In this document: in pieces, positions 50,120 to 58,805 of the stretch | How positions within the stretch are numbered: the first letter of the stretch is position 1 | Layout of the letters: each line of letters begins with the position of its first letter | NCBI GenBank assembly: GCA_963727465.1 | Contig: CAVSGL010000003.1 | Coordinates: 124,001 to 188,000 of the forward strand | Direction of reading: 5' to 3' | Source: VRUE01 sp963727465 | GTDB taxonomy: Bacteria; Actinomycetota; Thermoleophilia; Solirubrobacterales; 70-9 | Length of the DNA: 64,000 nucleotides | Position numbers and translations under genes: made by a program | The notes under the pieces: model-generated | Told to the model about the DNA's origin: nothing | Databases searched by the model: none | Seen by the model: the letters and a program-made list of their open reading frames with translations, nothing else

Positions 50120-51364
50120 ATGCCTGCCGAGGGGAAGGGGGAGTTCTGCCGCTTCGTCGCTCTTTTCGCCATGGCCCTGCGTCCACCCGCCGACTTCGCA
50201 CCCGCGGCGCGCGAGCGCGACCCGCCGAGCGAGGCCGAGCTGCTCGCGCTCTGGGAGCGCAGTGAGACCGCTCGCGCCGAGCGCGAGCGCGGCGCCCGCT
50301 GGCGTCGTGCCCAGGAGCTGCTGCGCCGCGATTGCGATGGCAACCTGAGTCCCGCGCCCGGCGAGCGGGGCGGGAAAGAAGCGGAGGCCGACGCCTGCGG
50401 CCCGCGCTCTCGCGCTGCCCTGCGCCCGGTTCCCTCCGAGGACCGCGTCTTCGCGGCCGGCATCGACACCTGGTCGCCCTGCTGGTACGCCGAGCCCGGT
50501 TCTGCGCTGGCGCGGGCCCTTGACGCCCTCGCCACCGAGACCACCGGCCGGGCGCGGCTTCTGCCCGACTCGCTTGCCGGCCACCGCGTCGGCTGGTTCC
50601 CAGAGCCGCGCCTCGTCTTCGCCGAGGGTCGCGCCGGCGGCGAGACGCTGCTCCCCGCCGCCCAGGTCCCGACTGCGCTCGAGCGTCTCTGCCTGGCCCT
50701 CGGCGAGCTCGGCATCCGCGCCGCCCCCGGCCGCTGCGCGGGCCTGCGGCGCCTCGATGTCGCTGCGGATCTGCGCACCGACTCGGCAACCGAGGGCCTG
50801 GCACTGCTGGAGTGCGTCGGCGCCGCGCCCTTCGGCGCCGGCAAGCTCGCCGCCTACCGCGCCAAGCGCCGCACCGAGTCGGTCCTGCTCAAGACCCGCG
50901 CCCGCCGTACCCTCGCCCGCCTCTACGACAAGGGCGCCCAAGGCAACGAAGCCCCCGGCCGCCACCTGCGCTTCGAGGCCCAGTGGCGCTTCCCCCGCGA
51001 GCGCCGCCCCGCCCCCGAGGTCCTGGGCCCGGCCGAGCTGCGCGATCTCTTCGCCCGCCGCTTCGCGGCGCTCTGGCAGGCTGCTGGCGGCATTCGCCTC
51101 GCGCCGGGAGCTTCGCTCGTCGAGCGCATCGCCGAAGCGGTCGCAGACGGGCGACTCGCCCCATCGCGCGCCCGCACCCTCGCCGGCTACCTGCTGCTCT
51201 CCGCCGCCGGCGTGCAGCAGGGCGCTCGCCGCACGACCTATGAACTGGAGCGCGAGTGCCGCGAACTCGGTCTGCTCGCCTCGCTCTCCGCCGACGCCGA
51301 CCGCTGCGTCGACGTGGCCACCGTGCTGGACGAGTGTATGGCTCCAGGCGTCTGGCGGCGGTAG
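50120..51364 (+). CDS. Rolling-circle-type replication initiator-like protein
   Basis: A 414-residue protein. The middle has LRRLDVAADLRTD and later LARLYDKGAQG followed by HLRFEAQWRF, the order seen in replication initiators of filamentous phages and related plasmids (Phage_CRI/gene II-like), where the Tyr-Asp-Lys and Arg-Phe-Glu patches are conserved. The similarity is by motif only. The start ATG 50120 could also be ATG 50171. Placed in the presumed integrated element, it would allow element replication after excision. Confidence 0.6.
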   Translation: MPAEGKGEFCRFVALFAMALRPPADFAPAARERDPPSEAELLALWERSETARAERERGARWRRAQELLRRDCDGNLSPAPGERGGKEAEADACGPRSRAALRPVPSEDRVFAAGIDTWSPCWYAEPGSALARALDALATETTGRARLLPDSLAGHRVGWFPEPRLVFAEGRAGGETLLPAAQVPTALERLCLALGELGIRAAPGRCAGLRRLDVAADLRTDSATEGLALLECVGAAPFGAGKLAAYRAKRRTESVLLKTRARRTLARLYDKGAQGNEAPGRHLRFEAQWRFPRERRPAPEVLGPAELRDLFARRFAALWQAAGGIRLAPGASLVERIAEAVADGRLAPSRARTLAGYLLLSAAGVQQGARRTTYELERECRELGLLASLSADADRCVDVATVLDECMAPGVWRR

Positions 51365-51590
51365 AGAACTTGAGCGCTACATCGAAATCTCGACGAATGG
51401 ACGAGACAACACCTCGCAACCAAACACACGCCGGTTTGTTGTACCCCGCACATACATAGAAGCGCCAGTCGCGATTCTCACCGTAGGGGGGTATCGATTC
51501 GCCCCGCTCGTCCGTCAGGTGGGTGAGGGGCCGAAAGGTTCGGCCCGCCGCCCGCGACAGGGCACCACCACAGAACACAAGGAGAGCGGT

Positions 51591-54389
51591 ATGCATTTCC
51601 GACCGAGCCAGCCGGTCAACCGACCGGTGCTGATAGCCCTATGCCTTTTCGCGATCGCGTTCGTGTTTGCGATCGCCTGGACCGCAACGGCCCACGGGGC
51701 CTACTACAAGACCCTCTACTGCGGAGCCGCAGACGGCTCGGGCAACCCCGTCCTCGGCGCTCGCCCCGGCTTCTTCGACTTCACCGACGACTGCGGCACC
51801 GCCTACGGCGACCCCGCGGGGACCGGCGGCTTCCTGCGCCTGGAGGAGAACACGACCGGCACGGCGGGCAACACCGACGAGGCCAGCTACTCATGGTGGC
51901 CACCATCTGGCGTCTCGATAGCCGCCGTCTCCGTCTACACCCGCGTGCCCGGCTACTTCAACTCGGGCTGGCGGCAGCGCTTCTGGGGCGAAGGCTATGA
52001 CGGCGGCGAATACAACGTCCTGATGCAGGGCTCGGGCCTTGCCTATGACGGCATCTACGCGCCCGCGACCTCCAACTTCGTCTACCACGCCTGGCCCTTT
52101 GGCGGCTACGGCGACTACAAGCGCCTCGTCTTCGCGATGACCTGCTACCGCCCGGCGGGCTGCTCGCGCGAAGGCTGGAACGCAGCCGACGCCAACTCGA
52201 TCGCGATCACCCTCAACGACAAGGAGGCGCCGCACATCAACTTCGAAGGGGACTCCCATGTCTTCGCCGGGGACTGGGTCAAAGGCAACAACGCGATCGC
52301 CTGGCGCGAATCCGACCAAGGATCGGGCCTGCGCTTCTCGCGCTTGAAGGTCGACGGCTCGACGCTCTCAGACGGCACGATCGACTACCAGGCAAACGGC
52401 GGCTGCAGGACCGGGCGCTCCGACGCAAACAGTGAGTTCGCCCGCGACTTCACCCCTTGCACCCAGGGTCCCTACCTGCGCTATTACCCGTTGCGGACCG
52501 AATGGTTCTCAGACGGCCAGCACCAGCTGCAGACCTGCGTACAGGACTTCGCGCAATACCAGCACCTCGGCGGCTCGGCATCTGAATCGTGCGATGGCCG
52601 CACGATTCACACCGACAACACCGCGCCGGGCAAGCCGGCGGCGCTCGCGATCCGCAGCTCCAATCCGGCCCGCTATCTCGACCACTTCGGCGCCACCTTC
52701 TCGCTGCCGCCAGACCCCGGCAGCCCGATCGCCAAGGTCCACTACCGGATCCTGAACGCGGCGAACGAAGTCGTCGTCTCCGAAAAGACCGTCTCGGCGA
52801 CCAACCCGACCGAAGTCGCGAACATCGAAGCGCCGGCCGAGGCGCGCGCCTACCACCTCCAGCTATGGCTCGAGGACTCGGTCGGCTTCGTCGGCCAGCC
52901 CGCGGAAGTCGCGATCCCCCACGACACGACGCCGCCGGCCGCTCCCCAGGAACTACGGGTCGCCGGCTCGGGAACCCACTGGCTCGACAAGCTCAACCTG
53001 CGCTGGCGCAACATCGTCGACGCCGGCTCCCCGATCGACGTCGCCGGTTACCAGCTGATCGACGCCTCCGGCAATGCAATGGGAGGCGCCCACACCCTCA
53101 GCGCCGACAACCCGGAGGCGATCGACGGCATCGACGCACCCGCGCAGCGCTGCGCCTGCTCGGTGCGCGTGTGGCTGCGGGACGGCGAGGGCAACGTCGG
53201 TGCCCCGTCGACCATCCGGCTGCCGATCGACACGACGCCGCCGGCAGCGCCGCAGGGTCTGCAGGTCGCCGCCCCCGACACGTCGCGCTCGAGCGACGGC
53301 TTCGACCTGCACTGGAGCAACCTCGGCGACGACGGCTCGCCGATCGACGCGGCCCACTACGAGGTGCTCGACGGCTCGGGACATGTCGTCGTGCCCGAGC
53401 AGAGTGAGCGCCGCAGTGACGTCACGACGATCGCCGACATCCAGGTTCCCGATGGTGCCGGCAGCTACACCCTGAAGCTGTGGCTCTCTGACGAAGAGGG
53501 CAACAGGGGCGCCCCCGCGAGCGTCCCGCTCTCTTATGAATGCGGCCGCTCGCCGGTCGGCGGCGGGGCGACCTTGACGGCGTTGCCCTCGGCCGACACG
53601 GTCTCCGAAGGCCAAGATGTGGCCCTCGTCGGCGCCCTGCGCGAGAGCTCGGGCGCTCCGACGGCGGGCGCCTCGCTCTGCGTCTTCGAGCAGGTCGAAG
53701 GCGACCCGCACCGGCGCTATCTCGGCCTCGCCTACACCGACGCGGCCGGGCGCTACCGCTTCGCGGTCTCGCCCGGCCCAAACCGCACGCTCAGGGCCGT
53801 CTACCGCCCTGGCAACCGCCGCCTGGTCGCTCAGGCGAACACGAAGACGCAGGTCCATCCGACTCTGCGCGCCCGCAAGTCGGTGATCCACAACGGCCAG
53901 GTGGCACACCTCGAAGGCCAGATCCCCGGCCCGCGCAACGACGACGTCGTGATCGTCATCCAGGTGCGCCAGGGCAAGGGCTGGCTCGCCTTCCGCCGCT
54001 ACCGCACCCGCGGGGGCGGTCACTACGAAGCCGCCTACCCGTTCCACCGAACGACCCACCCGACCACCTACGAATTCCGCGCCCAGGTGCGCGAATCTGG
54101 CGGCTATCCCTACCTCGAGGGAGACTCGGACCCGATCGCGCTCAAGGTGCTGCCGAAGGCCAAGCGGCAGCGCTGCCCCAAGGGCAAGCGCCTCGTCAAG
54201 GGTCACGGCAAGGCTCGCTGCCTCAGACACCATGCGAGCCCCGCCAAGCGGTGCGCCAGGGCCCGCCGCGCGCTTCACCGCCGCCCGACGACGAGGGGCC
54301 TGCGCCGCCGTGCCCACCGGCTCTGCGCCCAAGCGCACAGACGGCGCCACGCGCGGCGCGGTCGCCACCCACACGGGAGGGCTGGCTGA
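51591..54389 (+). CDS. Secreted Ig/fibronectin-repeat protein
   Basis: A 932-residue secreted protein from ATG 51591 with AAGGAG 6 bases upstream; the larger open frame is a shadow of the Rep-like gene. A signal/anchor helix spans about residues 13-35. The first 330 residues form a domain with paired Cys. Three Ig-like repeats then follow, two of which begin with DTTPPAAPQ and carry WLRD or WLSD-type strands; after them comes a carboxypeptidase-regulatory-like domain (GRYRFAVSPGPNRTLRAVY). The C-terminus is very basic with four Cys. The leader contains a GGGCCGAA/TTCGGCCC hairpin (51528-51546) and a CACCACAG sequence. Probably binds the cell wall. Confidence 0.75.
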   Translation: MHFRPSQPVNRPVLIALCLFAIAFVFAIAWTATAHGAYYKTLYCGAADGSGNPVLGARPGFFDFTDDCGTAYGDPAGTGGFLRLEENTTGTAGNTDEASYSWWPPSGVSIAAVSVYTRVPGYFNSGWRQRFWGEGYDGGEYNVLMQGSGLAYDGIYAPATSNFVYHAWPFGGYGDYKRLVFAMTCYRPAGCSREGWNAADANSIAITLNDKEAPHINFEGDSHVFAGDWVKGNNAIAWRESDQGSGLRFSRLKVDGSTLSDGTIDYQANGGCRTGRSDANSEFARDFTPCTQGPYLRYYPLRTEWFSDGQHQLQTCVQDFAQYQHLGGSASESCDGRTIHTDNTAPGKPAALAIRSSNPARYLDHFGATFSLPPDPGSPIAKVHYRILNAANEVVVSEKTVSATNPTEVANIEAPAEARAYHLQLWLEDSVGFVGQPAEVAIPHDTTPPAAPQELRVAGSGTHWLDKLNLRWRNIVDAGSPIDVAGYQLIDASGNAMGGAHTLSADNPEAIDGIDAPAQRCACSVRVWLRDGEGNVGAPSTIRLPIDTTPPAAPQGLQVAAPDTSRSSDGFDLHWSNLGDDGSPIDAAHYEVLDGSGHVVVPEQSERRSDVTTIADIQVPDGAGSYTLKLWLSDEEGNRGAPASVPLSYECGRSPVGGGATLTALPSADTVSEGQDVALVGALRESSGAPTAGASLCVFEQVEGDPHRRYLGLAYTDAAGRYRFAVSPGPNRTLRAVYRPGNRRLVAQANTKTQVHPTLRARKSVIHNGQVAHLEGQIPGPRNDDVVIVIQVRQGKGWLAFRRYRTRGGGHYEAAYPFHRTTHPTTYEFRAQVRESGGYPYLEGDSDPIALKVLPKAKRQRCPKGKRLVKGHGKARCLRHHASPAKRCARARRALHRRPTTRGLRRRAHRLCAQAHRRRHARRGRHPHGRAG

Positions 54390-55159
54390 TGCGGACGGCC
54401 GGCGTCGACCTCTCGGCGTCCGAGAAAGGCACCGCCGCGGCGACGATCGAGTGGGAGGGAGGCTCCGAGGACCGAGCGAGGGTGGCTGCACCCTCGCTCG
54501 GCCTCGCTGACGCCGAGCTGATCGAGCTGCTCGCCGAGGCGGAGTGGACGGCGATCGACGCGCCCTTCGGCTGGCCCGAGCCGATGGTCGCCGCCGTCCA
54601 CGCCTACTCGGCGGAGGGACGCTGGCCGGCGCCCGACAAACAGCGCTTCCGCTTGCGTCGAACCGACTTGTACGTCCACGACCGCGTTCTCGACCAGACC
54701 GGGCACAAGCTCTGGCCGCTCAGCCCCTCGACCGACCGCATCTCGCTCGCCGTCTGGCGACTCGCCGGCTTGCGCGAGATGGCCTACGAGCGCTCCGGAA
54801 TCCGCTTCGACCGCGCTGGCGCAGACCGCGTGGTCGAGGCTTACCCCGCGGCGGCACTGCTGCTCTGGGACCTGCCCCGCGAAGGCTACAAGTCGGACTC
54901 CGACGCCCGCGAGGAGCTGCTCGCGGCACTCGAGAACGCCGCGCCCTGGCTCCTCTGGGAAGAGGGCGCCCGCGAGAGCTGCCTCGAGAGCGACGACGCC
55001 CTCGACGCCGTGCTCTGCGCCCTGATCGCGCGCGCCGCCGCGCTCGGCCTCACCGAGGAGCCCTCGGCCGGGGACGGCGAGCTTGCTCGAGTTGAGGGCT
55101 GGATCCACCTGCCGCGACACGGCAGCCTGGGCGGGTTGATTGCCGATCAACGCACCTGA
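54389..55159 (+). CDS. DUF429-family protein
   Basis: A 256-residue protein with the RNase H-like start GVDLSAS, followed by TAIDAPFGWPEP, RRTDLYVHDR, VVEAYPAAAL and SDDALDAVLCALIARAA, the motif order of DUF429 (predicted nuclease-fold). Several conserved Asp could bind metal. The ATG overlaps the previous stop by one base (TGATG), so it is translated with the secreted protein. Its 3' end overlaps the minus-strand double TetR gene by 13 bases. Function unknown. Confidence 0.8.
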   Translation: MRTAGVDLSASEKGTAAATIEWEGGSEDRARVAAPSLGLADAELIELLAEAEWTAIDAPFGWPEPMVAAVHAYSAEGRWPAPDKQRFRLRRTDLYVHDRVLDQTGHKLWPLSPSTDRISLAVWRLAGLREMAYERSGIRFDRAGADRVVEAYPAAALLLWDLPREGYKSDSDAREELLAALENAAPWLLWEEGARESCLESDDALDAVLCALIARAAALGLTEEPSAGDGELARVEGWIHLPRHGSLGGLIADQRT

Positions 55160-56460
55160 CCGATCCTCACGATGTCCGCCTGCTTCGCTGCTCGCTTCCC
55201 GCCCACATATGGGGCCAGCGCGGCGAACACCAACTCGGGCATCAAGTCTGCGAGCTCGGCAGTTCGGCCCTTGTTCACCTCGCTGGCGATCATCTCCGCA
55301 GTCGCGCTCGCCGTCATCCGCGTCACCTCGTCCGTCTCGCCACCTCCGATTAGCCTCGCGAAGCTGAGCAGCGCCTGCTCGTAGCGCTGCTCGCCTCCCC
55401 ACCCGGCAGCCCTGACCTCGATCGTCGCGAGCCGCGCCGCCTGTGGGTCCCCGGCGAGCGACTCGACCAGCGCCCGCAGCCCGGCCACCGCCCGCTCCGT
55501 ACAGGTCCCGATGCCGTCCACAGTCCGCTCGACCTGCTCCAGGGCCGGGTCGACCACCGCCCCGAAAGCGGCCAGCAAGCATTCCTCCTTGCTGCGGAAG
55601 TGCGCATAGAAGACCGGCCTCGAGACTTCGGCGCGCTTTCCGATCTCCGCGACGTGCGCGTTCTCGTACCCGTTCGTCCCGGTCAGCTCGATCATCGCCG
55701 CCACGATGCGCTCGCGTTGATCCTTCCTCGCCTGCGTGAGGCGCCTCGCCCGGCCGCTTCTCGACACCGTCTCAACCGGCTCCGGCACTTCGTCGGTTGG
55801 CTCCGTCGTTTGCGCCGAGCCCTCGACCACCGCAGCGAGCCGTGGCCACGACCCGATGGGGATCAGCTCGCCGACCAGCTCCGATAGCTGCTCGTCGTTC
55901 TCGAGACGCAGCGCCAGCACGCTTGCCAACGCCGCAGCCGCCATCCAGACCGTGCTTCCCACTCGCGGTGGGTCCTCGAGGCTCCGTCCGGCGGCGAGCA
56001 GGCCCGCGAAACGTCCCAGCCAACGCTGTTGCGCCTCGCGACACCTGTCGTCGCCGGCCCGGATCTCCACCAGCAGCACGCGCGCCACCTCGGGATGGGC
56101 TTCGAGCAGCCCCAACAGCTCGCGTAGCCCTCCCTCCAGGCGGCCGGCGAAGTCGCCTCCTCTCCGGGCCGCCGCGGCCTCGACCCGGGCCAGCGTCGTG
56201 GCCGCGCAGCGCTCGAAGGCTTCCTGCAGGCAGGCCTCCCTTGAGTCGTAGAGCTTGTAGTAGGTCCCCTGCCCGACCCCGGCGCGTCTCGCCGCCTGCT
56301 GGATCGTCGCCGCCTCCAGGCCCCGTTCGGCCGCCAGCCGCGCGGTCGCCTCGCAGAGCCTCGCCCGCTGCTCCGCCTCGCGGCGCAGCCGTTCCGCGCG
56401 GCGCTCCGACTCGGCCTGCGCCGGATCGGCCTCGAGGTAGTCGGCAGGATCGAAAAACAC
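55147..56460 (-). CDS. Tandem TetR protein (two TetR units in one chain)
   Basis: A 437-residue regulator with two complete TetR helix-turn-helix domains. The first is at about residues 35-80 (ATIQQAARRAGVGQGTYYKLYDSREACL); the second at about 240-290 (AHVAEIGKRAEVSRPVFYAHFRSKEECLL). Each is followed by its own helical domain, so the protein mimics a covalent TetR dimer. The start is GTG 56460; the frame is open further but enters the 69-bp repeat and the divergent gene. Transcribed away from the 56557 gene, it may control that gene through the intergenic repeat. Confidence 0.82.
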   Translation of the reverse strand: MFFDPADYLEADPAQAESERRAERLRREAEQRARLCEATARLAAERGLEAATIQQAARRAGVGQGTYYKLYDSREACLQEAFERCAATTLARVEAAAARRGGDFAGRLEGGLRELLGLLEAHPEVARVLLVEIRAGDDRCREAQQRWLGRFAGLLAAGRSLEDPPRVGSTVWMAAAALASVLALRLENDEQLSELVGELIPIGSWPRLAAVVEGSAQTTEPTDEVPEPVETVSRSGRARRLTQARKDQRERIVAAMIELTGTNGYENAHVAEIGKRAEVSRPVFYAHFRSKEECLLAAFGAVVDPALEQVERTVDGIGTCTERAVAGLRALVESLAGDPQAARLATIEVRAAGWGGEQRYEQALLSFARLIGGGETDEVTRMTASATAEMIASEVNKGRTAELADLMPELVFAALAPYVGGKRAAKQADIVRIGQVR

Positions 56461-56502
56461 GGGCGTCCGTCCAAGGCTACTGTGGCGGTGGCGCCGCCGT
56501 CT

Positions 56503-56571
56503 CGCCTGGGCGCGCAGGACTCGCATCCTGGCACGCGAGCGTGCTCTTGCTCGCCCATGCACACCCAGGCG
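56503..56571. repeat. 69-bp palindromic repeat, copy B
   Basis: Identical to copy A (47585-47653) at 65 of 69 positions, with the same outer arms and the same GCACGC/GCGTGC hairpin. It lies in the divergent promoter region between the double TetR gene and the next gene, and its end again provides ATGCACACCCAGGCG as start codon. Confidence 0.85.
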
Positions 56572-58413
56572 CGACCTACCGGATCTCCCGGCCCCGCCTC
56601 CAAGGCAGCTGCGGCTCATCGTCATCGCGAACCGGACGCGGAAGAGCTCGCCACCCTGCGAGTGCTCTCCGAGCAGGTCGCGATCCCCCTCGACCAGCTT
56701 TCCCGCTTCATGGGCTGCGCCCGTTCGGAGGTGGAGGAGGTGGTCGAGAGGTTGCAGGCGACGGGCCGCATCGCCCAGCGTCGCTTTCTTGGTGGCGAAG
56801 CGGCCTGGGTCTGGCCCACGCGCCGCGGCGCTCGTCTCTCCGGCACCGGGTTCGCCTTCCAGGCTCCGGCGGTGCGTTGGCTGACCCACCGCCGCGCGGT
56901 CAATGAGGTGCGCCTGTATCTGCGCCGCCGGGAGCCCGAGGGGCGTTGGATCTGCGAGCGCGAGCTGGAACGTCGGCTCGACCCACAGACGCCGAAACCC
57001 GACGCCGTCTTCGAGATCGGCGGCGAGCGCCACGCGATCGAGGTGGAGCTCAGCCCCAAGTCCACCCCTGCCCTGCGGACCGTGATTGCCTCCCACAGCG
57101 ACCGCTACGACGCGGTCGTCTATTTCTGCAGTCCGCAGAGCCGCGGTCTACTCGACCGCACCCGCGAGCGCGAGAGCTGGCCGAAGCTGCTCGTCCGCGA
57201 CGTTCCGGACCTCGGCGAGATCCTGGCGACCCGCAGCAAGGGTTTCGGCGTGCAGTTACGCGAGGGTCGCCGGCCCACTCACGTTCGCTGGGCCCGGCGG
57301 CGCAAGCTGCCACGGCAGCCGGCCGAGTGGGAGCGCGACCTGCTGGCCCTGATCTGCGAGCAGGGTGCGCTCCCACTCGATCAGTTGGCGCGCTTCGTCT
57401 GCTCTGATTCGGATCGCGCGGCGCTCCTGGCCAACCACCTCTGCGATGCCAAGTACGCCAGGCGAGCCCCGCTCCTCGCCGGAGAGCCCGAGTGGATCTG
57501 GCTGACCGAGGGCGGTACCCGGCTCTCTCGAGCGGGCTTCAAGTCCTATCTGCCGGCGCCGGGTGCGCTGGCGCGACTGCGCGCGATCAACGAGGTTCGC
57601 CTGCGAATCGAAGGCAGCGCCCCGCAGGCGCACTGGGTCGGCTGGCGCACGCTGCGGCGCGAGCTGCGCGGCGCCGGGCAGATCCCCAATGCAGTGGTGG
57701 AGATCGGCGGCGAGCGCCACGCGATCGAGGTGGAGCTGACTCGCCGCAAGACAAAAGAGGAGGCCGCCCGGATGGTCGACCACCGTTGCGCGAACTACGA
57801 CGTCGTGATCTGCTTCTGCACCGCGAAGGCGCGGCGCTACTTCGAGCGGCTCGCGTCCGAGAACCACTGGCCCAAGCTCCTGATCCGCGAGCTGCCGTTG
57901 CTCGGTGCCGAGCCGAGGATGTCCTCGCGGACGCGCTGGAGCCACTGCACGGGTGAGCTCGCGGCCGTTGCGCAAGCTCTCGAAGCTGGTCATCCTGGCC
58001 GCTCCGCATCGCCGGGCTCGCGCAAGCTCTTCTGGCAGCCGGCGGATGACCCGCAGCGCTCGGAGGTCGACGACCGCCTGTGGGCCGACGTCGCATCGCT
58101 GATTCCCCCCGACCTCGATCCGGATGACAGCTGGGGAGGACGGCGGATGCCGGACCGCACCGCCCTCAGCGGCATCGTCTACGTTGCCCGTCACCGCGTT
58201 GCCTGGGACAAGCTGCCTCACGAGCTCGGCTATGGCTCGGGGATCACCTGTTGGGAACGCCTCCGTCGCTGGGAACGGGCCGGGGTCTGGGCGCCGATGC
58301 GCCGGCTGCTCGCGACCAGGCTCGACGATGGCAAGCGGATCGACTGGGAGCGCCTGGCGCCCCAGCGACCCTCCGACGGGCGGGGGTGGTATCAGGGGGA
58401 AGCCTCAACCTGA
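56557..58413 (+). CDS. Double replication-relaxation-like protein fused to an IS5-type transposase N-terminal domain
   Basis: A 618-residue protein. Two tandem units (about residues 25-250 and 260-480) each consist of a winged-helix part and a nuclease-like core (PDAVFEIGGERHAIEVELS near residue 149; NAVVEIGGERHAIEVELT near 377), as in replication-relaxation proteins of mobile elements. The first keeps the Pro-Asp of a PD-(D/E)XK site; the second has Pro-Asn. A 38-bp stretch is identical between the units (57014-57051 and 57703-57740). Residues about 503-590 match the DUF4096 N-terminal domain of IS5 transposases (TALSGIVYVARHRVAWDKLP, CWERLRRWERAGVW); no DDE catalytic domain follows. Start ATG 56557 is inside repeat copy B. 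Confidence 0.72.
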   Translation: MHTQARPTGSPGPASKAAAAHRHREPDAEELATLRVLSEQVAIPLDQLSRFMGCARSEVEEVVERLQATGRIAQRRFLGGEAAWVWPTRRGARLSGTGFAFQAPAVRWLTHRRAVNEVRLYLRRREPEGRWICERELERRLDPQTPKPDAVFEIGGERHAIEVELSPKSTPALRTVIASHSDRYDAVVYFCSPQSRGLLDRTRERESWPKLLVRDVPDLGEILATRSKGFGVQLREGRRPTHVRWARRRKLPRQPAEWERDLLALICEQGALPLDQLARFVCSDSDRAALLANHLCDAKYARRAPLLAGEPEWIWLTEGGTRLSRAGFKSYLPAPGALARLRAINEVRLRIEGSAPQAHWVGWRTLRRELRGAGQIPNAVVEIGGERHAIEVELTRRKTKEEAARMVDHRCANYDVVICFCTAKARRYFERLASENHWPKLLIRELPLLGAEPRMSSRTRWSHCTGELAAVAQALEAGHPGRSASPGSRKLFWQPADDPQRSEVDDRLWADVASLIPPDLDPDDSWGGRRMPDRTALSGIVYVARHRVAWDKLPHELGYGSGITCWERLRRWERAGVWAPMRRLLATRLDDGKRIDWERLAPQRPSDGRGWYQGEAST

Positions 58414-58602
58414 GGTCGAGTCTTCTAAGCAGACAATCCGTGGCTGATATCGGCACACGCTGCCCGCGCACGCGATATCCGCACCTTCGGACCCGCTCGC
58501 TCGCCGCCTCGCCGACACCGCTCAGATAACCTTGTCCAGAAACGTCACTGTCTGGTTTGAATCTTAAAACCGCCAATTTGCAGGGACAAACCAGACGCAC
58601 CC

Positions 58603-58631
58603 TTGACATCCAGACACTCGTGTGTTCAAAT
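58603..58631 (+). promoter_or_regulatory. Sigma-70-like promoter with a leader like that at 38.3 kb
   Basis: TTGACA (58603-58608), 17-base spacer, TCAAAT (58626-58631). Same -35 box and spacing as the promoter at 38282-38310. Between 58414 and 58602 nothing was recognised. Confidence 0.55.
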
Positions 58632-58718
58632 CCAGAGGCGATCAGTAAACGCGGTTGTATGCCCCGCCGACAACCGGGCGGTGCACCCGCCGCCCCGATC
58701 AGCATCACGCCCCTCAGG

Positions 58719-58789
58719 ACGGGCAGCGAACCACCACAGCACGCGGAAAGCAGCAGGGACGGGCCGCCAGGGAGCGGCCGCCAGAGGAA
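58719..58789 (+). promoter_or_regulatory. Conserved structured-looking 5' leader, copy 2
   Basis: ACGGGCAG, CACCACAG, a GGAAA-CAG segment, then hairpin GGCCGC/GCGGCC (58762-58767 with 58774-58779) around CAGGGA, then CAGAGG: the same order as at 38331-38400. It ends just before GGGAGAGG and GTG 58806. Confidence 0.5.
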
Positions 58790-58805
58790 AGGGAGAGGTA
58801 TCGCA

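Noticed and set aside
56557..58413. Complete IS5-family insertion sequence
   Set aside because: Only the transposase N-terminal domain is present; no DDE domain and no terminal inverted repeats were seen around it.
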